Shown piece by piece: positions 9,513-18,255 of a stretch of 64,000 nt of DNA. The position numbers were made by a program, and so were the translations under genes. The notes under the pieces are model-generated. The model was not told the DNA's origin and ran no database searches. It was given only the letters and a program-made list of their open reading frames with translations. Numbering within the stretch: position 1 is the stretch's first letter; each line of letters begins with the position of its first letter. This DNA is from CAVPHV01 sp963821095 (GTDB lineage Bacteria > Actinomycetota > Acidimicrobiia > Spongiisociales > UBA5794), in assembly GCA_963821095.1 (NCBI GenBank), contig CAWGCJ010000022.1:1-64000 (forward strand), written 5' to 3'.

Positions 9513-10808
9513 TCAGAAACGGCGAGGCGGAACGGGCCAGGCTCCAAGCGCCAAAGTGCCGGCGGCGTACAGCATGAGCACACCCCAGATGACGTCGCCC
9601 TCGCGGGTTACGACACCCTCGGTGACGAAGAAGGCGATGGCCACCACGATGGCGATTGCGCCGCCGGCGACAAGGACAGGGTGGGGGGTCGCCGTCTTGC
9701 GCACGGCATGTTCCGCCCATCCGAACAGCACAACGAGGATGGCGAGGACGACGGTGAGGACGGCGATCCAGATCGGCCGGGTCACGAACCAGGCTGCGGT
9801 GGCCGGTTCGATGTCGAATCCCCAGCCGATTCCGTACCCGGCGAGGACCACCAGGGCGACGGCGGTCAGATGCCACAGGTACACGGTCATCATCGCTGAA
9901 CTGATCGCGATCACCGCCGTCCACGGCCCACGATGCGACACCCAACGGGATGCGGCGGGCTCCGCCAGGCGCATCAGGGCGTATTGGAACGCCCCGATCA
10001 CCAGCATCGCTGCCGTCGGGGGCAGGGTGTTGTTCTCCGGGGCGCCGGGTACGGCGACCATGGACACCGGGTACGGGCCATAGGCCGTTGCCGCCAGCAG
10101 CAGGAGCGGGGCGGCCACCAGCACGACGAGCAGGGTCCAACCCCGGGGACGGCGCGCCTCGGTTGCCCAGCCGAATCCCACTTGGTGGGCGGTGAACCAC
10201 ACGAAGATGAAGTTGATCCAGCCAATCCACTCGATATCGGTGGAGAACCGGACCGTGTCGACGGCCAATGCACAGGCAACACCGGCAACAATCGACCACC
10301 AACCCCAGCGTTGCCACAGCCACACACCGAGGGGCATGGCCGCGATGACGATGAGGTAGACCGCAAGAAACCACAGCGGCACGAGTGCGTTCCAGCTTCC
10401 GGAGCGGACGATCCGGGCATCGACGCTGAGGGCCAGTGTGGCGAGAATCAGGACGGTGACGACGGCCACCAGAGGTACCACCGGTGTCGTCAGCCGCCGG
10501 AACCGAGTTGTCAGCCAGGTCCACACGTCGGACCCGTTCTGGTGCGCCTTGGCGTACGAAAGCCAGTTCGAGTAGCCGCCGACGATGAAGAACACCGGCA
10601 TCACCTGCACGATCCAGGTCAGCCAGTGGGTCCAGTCGGCGACGGCGAGGATCGTGTTGAAGCGCAACGCGCCATCGGGTTCAATCCATACCGCAGCCGC
10701 CAGCCAATGCCCGAGAACGACGAAGAGCAGGGCAATGACACGGTAGAGGTCGACGGCGCGGTTGCGGGAGGCCGGGGTTGCATCGGCAATGGCGCGGATG
10801 TTCTGCAC
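9513..10808 (-). CDS. Acyltransferase family 3 integral membrane protein
   Basis: A polytopic membrane protein of about 431 aa from a GTG start at 10808. The N-terminal RNRAVDLYRVIALLFVVLGH is the family signature (Asp/Arg then catalytic His), and MPVFFIVGGYSNWLSY follows. Members transfer acyl groups to sugars, peptidoglycan or lipids at the cell surface. The frame is open up to an ATG whose first base is 10874, but this would leave only 3 bases to the divergent gene at 10878, so the shorter form is preferred. No convincing ribosome site is seen for either start. Confidence 0.85.
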   Translation of the reverse strand: MQNIRAIADATPASRNRAVDLYRVIALLFVVLGHWLAAAVWIEPDGALRFNTILAVADWTHWLTWIVQVMPVFFIVGGYSNWLSYAKAHQNGSDVWTWLTTRFRRLTTPVVPLVAVVTVLILATLALSVDARIVRSGSWNALVPLWFLAVYLIVIAAMPLGVWLWQRWGWWSIVAGVACALAVDTVRFSTDIEWIGWINFIFVWFTAHQVGFGWATEARRPRGWTLLVVLVAAPLLLLAATAYGPYPVSMVAVPGAPENNTLPPTAAMLVIGAFQYALMRLAEPAASRWVSHRGPWTAVIAISSAMMTVYLWHLTAVALVVLAGYGIGWGFDIEPATAAWFVTRPIWIAVLTVVLAILVVLFGWAEHAVRKTATPHPVLVAGGAIAIVVAIAFFVTEGVVTREGDVIWGVLMLYAAGTLALGAWPVPPRRF

Positions 10809-10877
10809 GAATGGAAGTATCGCGCGTCCAAAAAGAGGGCGGGCAAGGGTGGGCCTAGGCACGTTGAAGGCCACAGC

Positions 10878-11210
10878 ATGACGGACCCCCGCGACATGAG
10901 CGACGCTGAGCTTCTGGCCGCCCTCGGGCTTGAGTCAACCGAGTGGGTTGGCCCGGAGACGGGGGAGACGTTGGGGACCATGGAAACCTACGCTCCGGGG
11001 ATCGAAAGGAAGGAGGCGGAAGAGATGCTGCGTTTCCTGCGCTCCGATCCGCCCGAGTCCCAACGACGGCCGGGTGTGGCACAATTGTGGCCATGTCAAG
11101 TGAATCGTTGCGGACGGTGCGCGACCGCTTCTCCGAGTTCATCGAGCGTGTCCAAGCGCACCACGAGCGTGTCGTGGTCACCAAGAACGGGACCCCGGCC
11201 GCCGTACTGA
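10878..11210 (+). CDS. Small acidic protein, unrecognised; C-terminal end doubtful
   Basis: An ATG with a GAAGG site 7 bases upstream opens MTDPRDMSDAELLAALGLES and continues with an acidic, helix-prone stretch to about residue 62 (LRFLRSDPPES). From there the frame runs 118 bases into the antitoxin gene with unconvincing Arg/Ser-rich sequence. The first 60 residues look genuinely coding, but the natural 3' end may be hidden by an indel. I do not recognise the family. It sits directly before the toxin-antitoxin pair. Confidence 0.45.
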   Translation: MTDPRDMSDAELLAALGLESTEWVGPETGETLGTMETYAPGIERKEAEEMLRFLRSDPPESQRRPGVAQLWPCQVNRCGRCATASPSSSSVSKRTTSVSWSPRTGPRPPY

Positions 11211-11362
11211 TCAGCCCAGAAGACCTGGAGTCGCTGGAAGAGACCCTTGCGGTGCTCGGTGATTCCGATGCGGTGGCTGAACTCGTCGAAGCTCATCGAG
11301 CCTATCTCGAAGGCGACGTGGTGCGTGGGGTCGACGCCGTCAGGGCGCTCAGGCCGCGGTGA
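11093..11362 (+). CDS. Type II antitoxin, Phd/YefM family
   Basis: An 89-aa protein with the Phd/YefM N-terminal DNA-binding fold (SLRTVRDRFSEFIERV) and the family core ERVVVTKNGTPAAVLIS near residues 24-40. The acidic C-terminal half would wrap the toxin. Phd/YefM proteins neutralise the partner toxin and repress their own operon. The ATG at 11093 was chosen over upstream in-frame codons because it gives the standard family length. It overlaps the RelE-like gene by 4 bases (GTGA), so translation is probably coupled. Confidence 0.9.
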   Translation: MSSESLRTVRDRFSEFIERVQAHHERVVVTKNGTPAAVLISPEDLESLEETLAVLGDSDAVAELVEAHRAYLEGDVVRGVDAVRALRPR

Positions 11363-11637
11363 GAGAATCCCGGTACGAGATCGTGGTGACCGCGCCCGCC
11401 GCGCGGGCGATCCGCGAGACGCTCCCGAAAGCAGTGGCGTTTGCCGTCATCGACTTCATCACCGGTCCGCTGCTCGACAACCCGCAACGAGTGGGCGCTG
11501 CTCTCCGCAACGAACTGGAGGGCGTCTGGAGCGCTCGACGCGGCACCTACCGCATCCCCTACCTCATCGACGACGACCGGCGAGAAGTCATCCTTCTCCG
11601 TGTCGGGCACCGCCGCGATATCTACCGACCGCAGTGA
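11359..11637 (+). CDS. Type II toxin, RelE/ParE family
   Basis: A 92-aa basic protein starting at a GTG that overlaps the antitoxin stop. The RelE-fold core is visible: YEIVVTAPAARAIRE at the N-terminus, GVWSARRGTYRIPYLID near residues 54-70 and VILLRVGHRRDIYR at the C-terminus, with the Arg/Tyr/His residues used by ribosome-dependent mRNA-cleaving toxins. The gene order antitoxin then toxin and the 4-base overlap are typical of RelBE/YefM-type modules. Whether it cleaves mRNA or acts like ParE on gyrase cannot be read from sequence; the GHRRDIYR tail favours the RelE group. Confidence 0.9.
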   Translation: MRESRYEIVVTAPAARAIRETLPKAVAFAVIDFITGPLLDNPQRVGAALRNELEGVWSARRGTYRIPYLIDDDRREVILLRVGHRRDIYRPQ

Positions 11638-11718
11638 CCACCCGAGCGCATCAGTGAGGATATGGGCGGGCGTGCGCGTCAGCGCGTAGGGTTGTGGGAA
11701 CCGTCCAGGAGGTATGTG

Positions 11719-12093
11719 ATGGGTGCGAATCATCCTGGTGAGGCGAGCAAGCTGTTTGAGGAGCGATTCGCCGCCGGGGATCTTGACGGGTTGATGGATC
11801 TCTATGAGGACGGTGCCGTCTTCACCAACGCCCAAGGAGCCCACGAAGGACCCGATGCGATCCGCGAGGTGCTCGCTGGGTACCTCGCCACGGGAGCGTC
11901 CATCGCTATGAACGAGTCGGTGGCGTTCGAAGCCGGTGAGCTAGCGCTTGTCCACTGGGCGTGGACCATGAGCTTCCCAGATGAGCGCGTCGCGGAGGGG
12001 GCAACCGCAGAGGTCCTTCGCCGCCAGCCTGACGGGTCATGGAAGTTCATCATCGACAACCCTGACGGCCCAGCTCTCATCAGCCACGACTGA
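11719..12093 (+). CDS. SnoaL-like (NTF2-fold) protein
   Basis: A 124-aa protein with an ATG preceded by AGGAGG (11707-11712). The pattern AAGDLDGLMDLYEDGAVF and GAHEGPDAIREVLAGYLA is that of the SnoaL/DUF4440 NTF2-like group, small cone-shaped proteins that bind or act on small molecules. It ends with DGSWKFIIDNP, a usual closing beta strand. No substrate can be assigned. It follows the toxin gene by 81 bases. Confidence 0.85.
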   Translation: MGANHPGEASKLFEERFAAGDLDGLMDLYEDGAVFTNAQGAHEGPDAIREVLAGYLATGASIAMNESVAFEAGELALVHWAWTMSFPDERVAEGATAEVLRRQPDGSWKFIIDNPDGPALISHD

Positions 12094-12102
12094 CCCACAG
12101 GC

Positions 12103-12299
12103 TCATAGCCGCTCATAGGCATGCCGATCGGCGTGGTTCCTCCGCTTGCTCGTTACGAGGCACCCGATCAGGGGGAGCAGTCCGTTGAAGTAGAAGACGG
12201 TGAGGTGCACGTCCCCCCTGATATCGAGATTGCTTCTGACAGGGCGATGACGACAAGCGTGGGGCCGAGGACTGCGGCGATGGTTTGGGAATCGGTCAT
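12103..12299 (-). pseudogene. Small two-helix membrane protein, split by an indel in a six-C run
   Basis: The minus strand reads MTDSQTIAAVLGPTLVVIAL then SEAISISG from ATG 12299 (an in-frame ATG also lies at 12323). A second frame continues as VHLTVFYFNGLLPLIGCLV and ends NHADRHAYERL at 12103. The two halves meet at a run of six C bases (12213-12218), where one extra base would restore a single frame of about 65 aa. Both halves are hydrophobic with a basic tail, like small actinobacterial membrane proteins that begin with an AAxLGPTL helix. The plus-strand frame over the same bases is not convincing. Confidence 0.55.
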
Positions 12300-12406
12300 C
12301 CGGGTACTTCGACCTCTGGTCATGGCGACTGCTGGGGCGCTAGGTTCGTGTCAAGGAGCATGAGCGTGCCAGAAGCAACGTGGCCATTGATGAGTGGTGG
12401 CATTCG

Positions 12407-12971
12407 ATGACCGTGGCGCCACCACCCGCCGGAGCAGAATCTGGGGTGCTCAACGCGCCGCACATGCTCGTGGGCAGAGCGAACGTGCGCAGGATCGGTC
12501 GCTGGAAGTTTCCCGTTCATGAGCTGCTTCGGGACGGAGAGGTAGTGGCGCGCATGGGCCGGATGGGGTGGTTCAGAGTCTTCTTGGGGCATGGCCAGCG
12601 GATCGAGCTTCACGATGGGGTGCGTTGGACAGTCAGATCGATCGGCGATCGTGGCACCATTCGGCCCCTCATCGTCGACTCGAGCGCGGCGCAAGATAGC
12701 CATTGCCGGCTCGTCGCACGGGGTCTATGGCATCAACGGGAAGGACTACGGGTGTGTGCTCTATCCCGCTGACAAACCGCGGCTCGGTGGGGCAAGCAGA
12801 TGGATCCTTCGTCAACACGAGGAGGACCTCGCGATCATCAATCGATACCCGCTTTCCGTTGAGGCATTGCTCCCGGTGCACCTCGGAGCCGTGCTGCTCT
12901 CCTTCGTGCTTGTCCGCTACGGCCTTCCCGAAGACGCAGCGCCACGGGTGCCAGCGTTCCATTGGAACTAG
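12407..12971 (+). pseudogene. Unrecognised conserved-looking protein, frameshifted
   Basis: ATG 12407 opens MTVAPPPAGAESGVLNAPHM and a beta-rich segment (KFPVHELLRDGEVVARMG) up to about residue 95. Near 12684-12692 the coding frame changes and continues KIAIAGSSHGVYGINGKDYG, then EEDLAIINRYPLSVEALLP and a hydrophobic end LGAVLLSFVLVRYG, stopping at 12971. Corrected length would be about 187 aa. The regular beta pattern with repeated Gly/Asp turns resembles a tubby/LURP-like barrel, but I do not recognise a family and assign no function. Confidence 0.5.
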
Positions 12972-13006
12972 TGAGAGCTCGAGCGTCCCGCTTTCGGCAG
13001 CACCGC

Positions 13007-13849
13007 TCAATACCGAAGGTCGCACGGTGTCGAGCCATTGTGGAGGGCACATCGAAACAAACCACCTAGTAGACATTCGCCCATATCACCCGCCACCCGC
13101 AACGAGTGCGGGGAGATCTTCTTGTCGATCCCGCCTCTCCTCGCCAGTCGTTTCACGATCCTCGTGGCGGCGTGCCGATCGAGGCGCCTGGTGCCGTCAT
13201 AGTTCAAGAAGATCGGTCCCTCCTCCCGTTCACCGACACATGGATCGATGGCGCGGGCGGTGCGCGGCGCCAGCGGGATGGTGACGATTCTGCCGCCCTT
13301 GCGGGTGATGGTCAGGGTGCGGTGCCCGCGCTCCAACCCGAGATGCTCGATATCGGCGTTCAGGGCTTCGCTGATCCTGAGCCCGCTCAACGCCAAGAGA
13401 CAGGCCAGGCCGTGGTCGCGGCCACCGGAAAGGCCGGCTTGGACCAAGAACATGCCGAGTTCGTTGCGATCCAACCCGGTGGCGTTCGACTCGTAGTTCA
13501 GTTTCGGTCGGCGTAGATGCACCGCCGGTGGCACCGGGATCAGTTGTTCCTCGACGCAGTACCGGTAGAACCCGGCAATCGTCGACAGTCGCCGTGCCAC
13601 CGTCGCCCAAGCCTTGCCGTCCTGTTCGAGGCTGCGGGCGAACAGCTCGATGTGGGCCCGCCTCACCGCAAGCACCTTCAGCTCGTGGCTGGTGCACCAT
13701 CCGAGCCATTGCCGCAGGTCCAAGCTGTGGGCGTCACGGGTGGTGTCGCCGTACCCGGCCAGGAACCCGGCGATGGCCTGGCGCACCGCGAACGAATCGA
13801 AGTCCGGCGCCACTACTGCTGGAACAAAGGCTGTATGTGTTGTTGTCAT
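13007..13849 (-). pseudogene. Tyrosine recombinase (XerC/D-like), C-terminally truncated
   Basis: From ATG 13849 the first 90 residues form the SAM-like DNA-binding core domain. The catalytic domain follows with LSGLRISEALNADIEHL (catalytic Arg), TRKGGRIVTIPL (the Lys loop) and ISPHSLR (the HxLR box). Immediately after HSLR the sequence becomes unrelated (VAGDMGECLLGG) and stops 30 codons later, so the second His and the nucleophilic Tyr are absent. It cannot be an active recombinase as it stands. The break at about 13090 is abrupt, consistent with a deletion or rearrangement rather than a simple indel. Confidence 0.8.
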
Positions 13850-14141
13850 CTGGTTCTCCCATCTGGCGGGAGGAACCGATCTGCACGAACCCCACCAGCT
13901 CACCACGCAACGTGGCCGAAGCCAACCCGACCCACGCCACCACGTAACGCACGAGGTGCCGCTCGGCGCTATTTGATGAAGGGTGCGTTGTGCCCCGATA
14001 TCAGATGATCTGGGCCGATCAGAATCCACAGGCTGGCATGCCACTCCGGCGAGAGGGATTGATGTTTGAGGGGATCAACCCCACTCCGGGGCTGAAGAGC
14101 GCGGCGAACTGGTTCCCTCGAACCGAGAAGCTCGGTCCAGA

Positions 14142-14440
14142 CGATCGCTGCAGGGTTCGCTCTGAACGAACTCGACAAGGTCTTCATCACCCACTTGCAC
14201 GTCGACCACTTTGGTTCCTTGCCCTACCTGTACATGTTCGGCGGGTGAGCTGGTCGCTGGCACAAGCCGTTGCGGGTGTTCGGGCCATCGGGCCGTACCC
14301 CCGAGTATGGGACGGCGACGATGGTCGAGGGGATGCAGAAGATCCTCGGATGGCACATGGATGCCTTCAGCGTCTTCCCAGTTGGCCAGGGGCACGACAT
14401 CAGCGTGGGTCCCGCCGCTGCTGCTGTGCGGAACCGTGAC
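14142..14440 (+). pseudogene. Metallo-beta-lactamase-fold hydrolase remnant
   Basis: One frame reads FALNELDKVFITHLHVDHFG and SLPYLYMFGG, then stops. The zinc motif HLHVDH is the hallmark of the MBL fold, in the ribonuclease Z/arylsulfatase-like branch. The next frame continues PLRVFGPSGRTPEYGTATMV and GMQKILGWHMDAF. Neither the N-terminal beta strands nor the later His/Asp ligands are found, so this is an internal fragment of about 100 codons with at least one shift. It lies between the truncated recombinase and the HNH gene in a decayed stretch. Confidence 0.65.
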
Positions 14441-14512
14441 CAGCATCGAGTAGGCGTGGTTGTTCCTAGTTAGGGCGGGTTTCTGTCACTAGGGGCTGAT
14501 AGTGTCGAACGT

Positions 14513-15734
14513 ATGTTCGATATAGACGACAAGCAGGTGGCTACCGTTTCGGGTGATCCAATGGAGCACCTCGGCACCGCCCTCGCCGCGATGGCGGGGG
14601 TGGACCGCACCGGTTGGACCGGCGACGCCCTCTCTCAAGACTTGGTGGGGATGCTCGAACTTCAGGAGCGCCTCGACGCCGTGATCGTCAGGGCCACGGC
14701 CCTTTGGCGGCGGAAGCGGGCGTGGGAAGCCGACGGGTCCCTGTCGCCGGTGGCGTGGCTCACCCACAAGGCTGCGATCTCAGCGTCGGAGGCGCGGCGT
14801 TTGGTCACAACGGCCCGGGTCGTCGACGACGCCCCCCTGTTGGGCGACGCGTTAGCGGACGGGGATACGACGACGGCGCATGTGAGGGCGTTGGCGGGGG
14901 TGATGTCGGACCGGCGCCGCACCGTGCTGGCGGATCATGAGCAGGTGTTGGCGGAACACGCCGGGTCGCTGTCGGTCAGGGACTTCACGGTGTTGGCACG
15001 GCGGTGGGCCGCGATTGCCGATGACTACCTCGCTGGTGACACCCACGACGAGCATCAACCCCGCAACCGGTTGTATGCGTCGGTGACGATGGATGGCTGG
15101 GTTGGCGTGAACGGCCGCCTCGAACCCGTCGCCGGCGCCGAACTATTGAACGTGTTGGACCATCTGGCACCCCCCGACCCCAAGCACGCCCCCGACGGGG
15201 TCCGCTCGTTGTCGCAGCGTCGTGGTGACGCCCTTGCGGACCTTGCGCACTGGTATCACCAGGGTGCCGAACCCGGTGGCAACCCACCAAACCTCGACAC
15301 CATCATCGACATCGCCACCTTGAACGGTGACACCCCCGAACTCGCCCGGGCCCGCTGCGACGTCGAAGGGATCGGACCGGTCACCCAAACCACCCTGGAA
15401 CGCATCGGGTGTGGCGCCACCATCCGTCGAGTGGTGATGGCCGGAGAGTCGGTCATGTTGGACATGGGCCGCAAAACCCGGTTCGCTACGCCGGCCCAGG
15501 CTCGGGCGGTGCGGATCCGTGACGCCGGGTGCATCTTCCCCTCCTGTGACCGGCCGGCGCAGTGGTGCGACATCCACCACGTCTACGGATGGACCCACCA
15601 CGGAGAAACCAACGTCGAGCAACCTCGTGTGCCTCTGTGCCCGCCACCACACCCTGGTTCACAACTCGAAATGGACCATTGGGATCAACCCCGACGGCAC
15701 CTTCACCACCACCCACCCCACCCGAGCCCCCTAA
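14513..15734 (+). pseudogene. DUF222 / 13E12-repeat HNH endonuclease, frameshifted in the HNH motif
   Basis: An actinobacterial-type DUF222 protein with a C-terminal HNH nuclease domain, about 406 aa after correction. The DUF222 part contains WLTHKAAISASEARRLV near residue 83 and LHNH-type segments later. The HNH begins RDAGCIFPSCDRPAQWCDIH (two Cys pairs and the first His), then GWTHHGET. A shift at about 15611-15616 is needed to continue SNLVCLCARHHTLVHNSKW, the catalytic end, stopping at TAA 15732-15734. These genes are often multicopy, and members are linked to mobile or repeat-rich DNA. The shift falls in the active site. Confidence 0.85.
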
Positions 15735-15755
15735 CCCGGCGAGGGTGTGTTCCCT

Positions 15756-15959
15756 CTACGATCTCAGCGAGTCGCCGTCCTCGCCGACCTCCGTCCAGAC
15801 CCCGTCGCCAAGTGACCGCAGGATCATCTCGCGGCCGCCGAGACACTCAGGCTCCTGCCACCACTTCGCCTTCGTCGGGTTGACCGGATGGGACCACAGC
15901 GAGCCGTGCTCACAGGGCCGGCTGTGATCCCGCACGCTGATCGTGTCGCCCATCGCCAT
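15756..15959 (-). CDS. Small Cys/His-containing protein, function unknown
   Basis: A 67-aa protein (MAMGDTISVRDHSRPCEHGS) with ATG 15959 and a GAGGAG site 8 bases upstream. It contains CEHGSLWSHP and, about 20 residues later, EPECLGG, plus several Trp. This could be a small metal-binding or structural protein. The good ribosome site and amino-acid balance support it, but I do not recognise the family. It is convergent with the HNH gene, 22 bases apart. Confidence 0.55.
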   Translation of the reverse strand: MAMGDTISVRDHSRPCEHGSLWSHPVNPTKAKWWQEPECLGGREMILRSLGDGVWTEVGEDGDSLRS

Positions 15960-16037
15960 TGGTGCCGCTCCTCGGATCGGGTCATCGGTTGCCCTGCCCG
16001 TCGTCCCATTCTCGTCCAGAAGTCGGCCTGGGGCCTC

Positions 16038-18152
16038 TCAAGGGGTGGTGACGGTGAAGGATGTCCATGGTTTGGTTGGGTCGATGTTGCCGGCGGAATC
16101 GACGGTGGCGAGCCCGAACGCGTAGCTGCCGGAACCGTTTGGCGGCGGGGTCCAGTTGAACGACCAGTTGGTGGCGGTGGTTCCTGGGGCGGTGAGGGTT
16201 GCCAGTTGGTATTGGTAGGCGCCCCAGGTGCCGTCGGCGTGGTACCACAGTCCACTGACGCGGTCTTTGATCGCGACGCGGGCTTCGCCCACTGCGGTGT
16301 CGTCAGATGCGGTGCCGCTCATTTGGACCGGAAGCGACGTCACCACCTGGTTGGCGGCTGGGGCCTCGACCACCCCATTCGGAGGAATCGTATCGGTGGC
16401 ACCGCCGGTGGTGACGGTGAAGGATGTCCATGGTTTGGTTGGGTCGATGTTGCCGGCGGAATCGACGGTGGCGAGCCCGAACGCGTAGCTGCCGGAACCG
16501 TTTGGCGGCGGGGTCCAGTTGAACGACCAGTTGGTGGCGGTGGTTCCTGGGGCGGTGAGGGTTGCCAGTTGGTATTGGTAGGCGCCCCAGGTGCCGTCGG
16601 CGTGGTACCACAGTCCACTGACGCGGTCTTTGATCGCGACGCGGGCTTCGCCCACTGCGGTGTCGTCAGATGCGGTGCCGCTCATTTGGACCGGAAGCGA
16701 CGTCACCACCTGGTTGGCGGCTGGGGCCTCGACCACCCCATTCGGAGGAATCGTATCGGTGGCACCGCCGGTGGTGACGGTGAAGGATGTCCATGGTTTG
16801 GTTGGGTCGATGTTGCCGGCGGAATCGACGGTGGCGAGCCCGAACGCGTAGCTGCCGGAACCGTTTGGCGGCGGGGTCCAGTTGAACGACCAGTTGGTGG
16901 CGGTGGTTCCTGGGGCGGTGAGGGTTGCCAGTTGGTATTGGTAGGCGCCCCAGGTGCCGTCGGCGTGGTACCACAGTCCACTGACGCGGTCTTTGATCGC
17001 GACGCGGGCTTCGCCCACTGCGGTGTCGTCAGATGCGGTGCCGCTCATTTGGACCGGAAGCGACGTCACCACCTGGTTGGCGGCTGGGGCCTCGACCACC
17101 CCATTCGGAGGAATCGTATCGGTGACCTGCTGTGGCCTCTGGCGTCCCCAAGCCTCCGCAACCGTGGCCGCATCTGTGGTGATCAAACCGGTGCCGCCCT
17201 GGGCGACGGCGTAGTCAACCGCGCCGAGGTAGTCGTCTAGGCAATACAGCTCCGGACGAGCGGTCCAGTGGTCCCTCCAGTCGGGCGAGGTACAGTCGAA
17301 TTGATTGGTCGAGGTTGGGTCCAGGTTGGCACCCTCAACGAATCGGTAGGTCTGGACCACCAGCCACTCATCGGAGCCAACCGCCATGTGTTCGCCGAGC
17401 CATTGGGGCGACATGTACCGTCGCGAGACTCCGTCGAGTTCGTAACAGGGAGAAGCGGCGTCGTTGCACTCCCCTCCGTTGACGGACAGCGTTTCCTGGA
17501 ACCAAGGGGAGGCGAGGGCGGCGCGCTGGTTTCTCGGGGTGCCGTCTGATGCGTACGTGCGCCCGTATGCGAAGCAGGTCGACACGGTGCTCTCCTGGAT
17601 TGCGACGGTGTACCTGTCGTTTGCGTAGCCGAACAGTCCCCACGCCCGGTCATGGCCGTGTGCCTCGAGTGGCTCGAGCGATCCGCAGGATTCCTCCAGT
17701 TGTCCGGCGAGGGTCAACTGTGTGATGTCGGCGTGAGCCTTGCCGGTGCTGACCATGGTCCACGAATGATCGTCGCGAAGCCCCGCGAGTTGGTCCCAGC
17801 TGGCGTAGGTACCAATGTCATCGAGGCAGGTCTCTGCGGATTCGCTCGTTTGGTTTGTGACCACGGCGGCCGAAGCGACAATCCCGCGGGCGGACAACTC
17901 GTCGGCAATCTCGAAGAGCGAAACGGAGCCGGGTACGGGTGTACACCCATCGGTCGCTCGCATTTGGGCGCGGGCGAACAGGAGGGTGAGGTAACCGGGA
18001 TCCGTCTCGGCCGCCGCAGCGGGGCCAATAAGGGCCAACTGGGCCATGATCAACAACAATGCCCCCACCGCAACCACGATCCGCCGGCCAAAATCTGGCA
18101 TTCGTCCAACCACGTCCACGTTGAAACCCCTTGTCTCCTGTCCCTGATCCAC
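16038..18152 (-). CDS. Exported protein with deacetylase-like N-terminal domain and three identical Ig-like repeats
   Basis: A 704-aa protein. A signal peptide (RRIVVAVGALLLIMAQLAL then GPAAAA) follows a 17-residue lead, so the start could also be ATG 18101. Residues about 50-330 begin DPGYLTLLFARAQM and SLFEIADELSARGIVASAAV, a pattern like polysaccharide deacetylases, but I cannot place all metal ligands. After that come three 121-aa repeats, each starting DTIPPNGVVEAPAANQVVTS and containing NWSFNWTPPPNGSGSYAFG, which look like Ig/fibronectin-type beta sandwiches for binding or spacing. The protein ends directly after the third repeat. It probably works outside the cell. Confidence 0.8.
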   Translation of the reverse strand: MDQGQETRGFNVDVVGRMPDFGRRIVVAVGALLLIMAQLALIGPAAAAETDPGYLTLLFARAQMRATDGCTPVPGSVSLFEIADELSARGIVASAAVVTNQTSESAETCLDDIGTYASWDQLAGLRDDHSWTMVSTGKAHADITQLTLAGQLEESCGSLEPLEAHGHDRAWGLFGYANDRYTVAIQESTVSTCFAYGRTYASDGTPRNQRAALASPWFQETLSVNGGECNDAASPCYELDGVSRRYMSPQWLGEHMAVGSDEWLVVQTYRFVEGANLDPTSTNQFDCTSPDWRDHWTARPELYCLDDYLGAVDYAVAQGGTGLITTDAATVAEAWGRQRPQQVTDTIPPNGVVEAPAANQVVTSLPVQMSGTASDDTAVGEARVAIKDRVSGLWYHADGTWGAYQYQLATLTAPGTTATNWSFNWTPPPNGSGSYAFGLATVDSAGNIDPTKPWTSFTVTTGGATDTIPPNGVVEAPAANQVVTSLPVQMSGTASDDTAVGEARVAIKDRVSGLWYHADGTWGAYQYQLATLTAPGTTATNWSFNWTPPPNGSGSYAFGLATVDSAGNIDPTKPWTSFTVTTGGATDTIPPNGVVEAPAANQVVTSLPVQMSGTASDDTAVGEARVAIKDRVSGLWYHADGTWGAYQYQLATLTAPGTTATNWSFNWTPPPNGSGSYAFGLATVDSAGNIDPTKPWTSFTVTTP
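16044..17124. repeat. Three tandem, practically identical 363-bp repeat units
   Basis: Units span 16044-16406, 16407-16769 and 16770-17124 (the last lacks the final few bases of the unit). The spacing is exactly 363 bases, a multiple of three, so copy number can change without breaking the frame. The encoded repeats are identical in sequence, including silent positions as far as I can compare, which points to recent duplication or gene conversion. Confidence 0.95.
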
Positions 18153-18255
18153 CTTGGGCAGACAGTATCAGCACCGATGCGGGTATGAGGGGTAGATGCA
18201 GGTCGGCACCGGGACAATACCCAGCGCCGGGCGAGTCCGGCCGTAGGCTCGCATC

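Noticed and set aside
9933..11210. 425-aa frame reading from the acyltransferase antisense into the antitoxin
   Set aside because: Only the part from ATG 10878 looks coding; the upstream part is antisense shadow.
12121..12363. 80-aa plus-strand frame
   Set aside because: Poor composition; the minus strand over the same bases reads as a two-helix membrane protein split at a C run.
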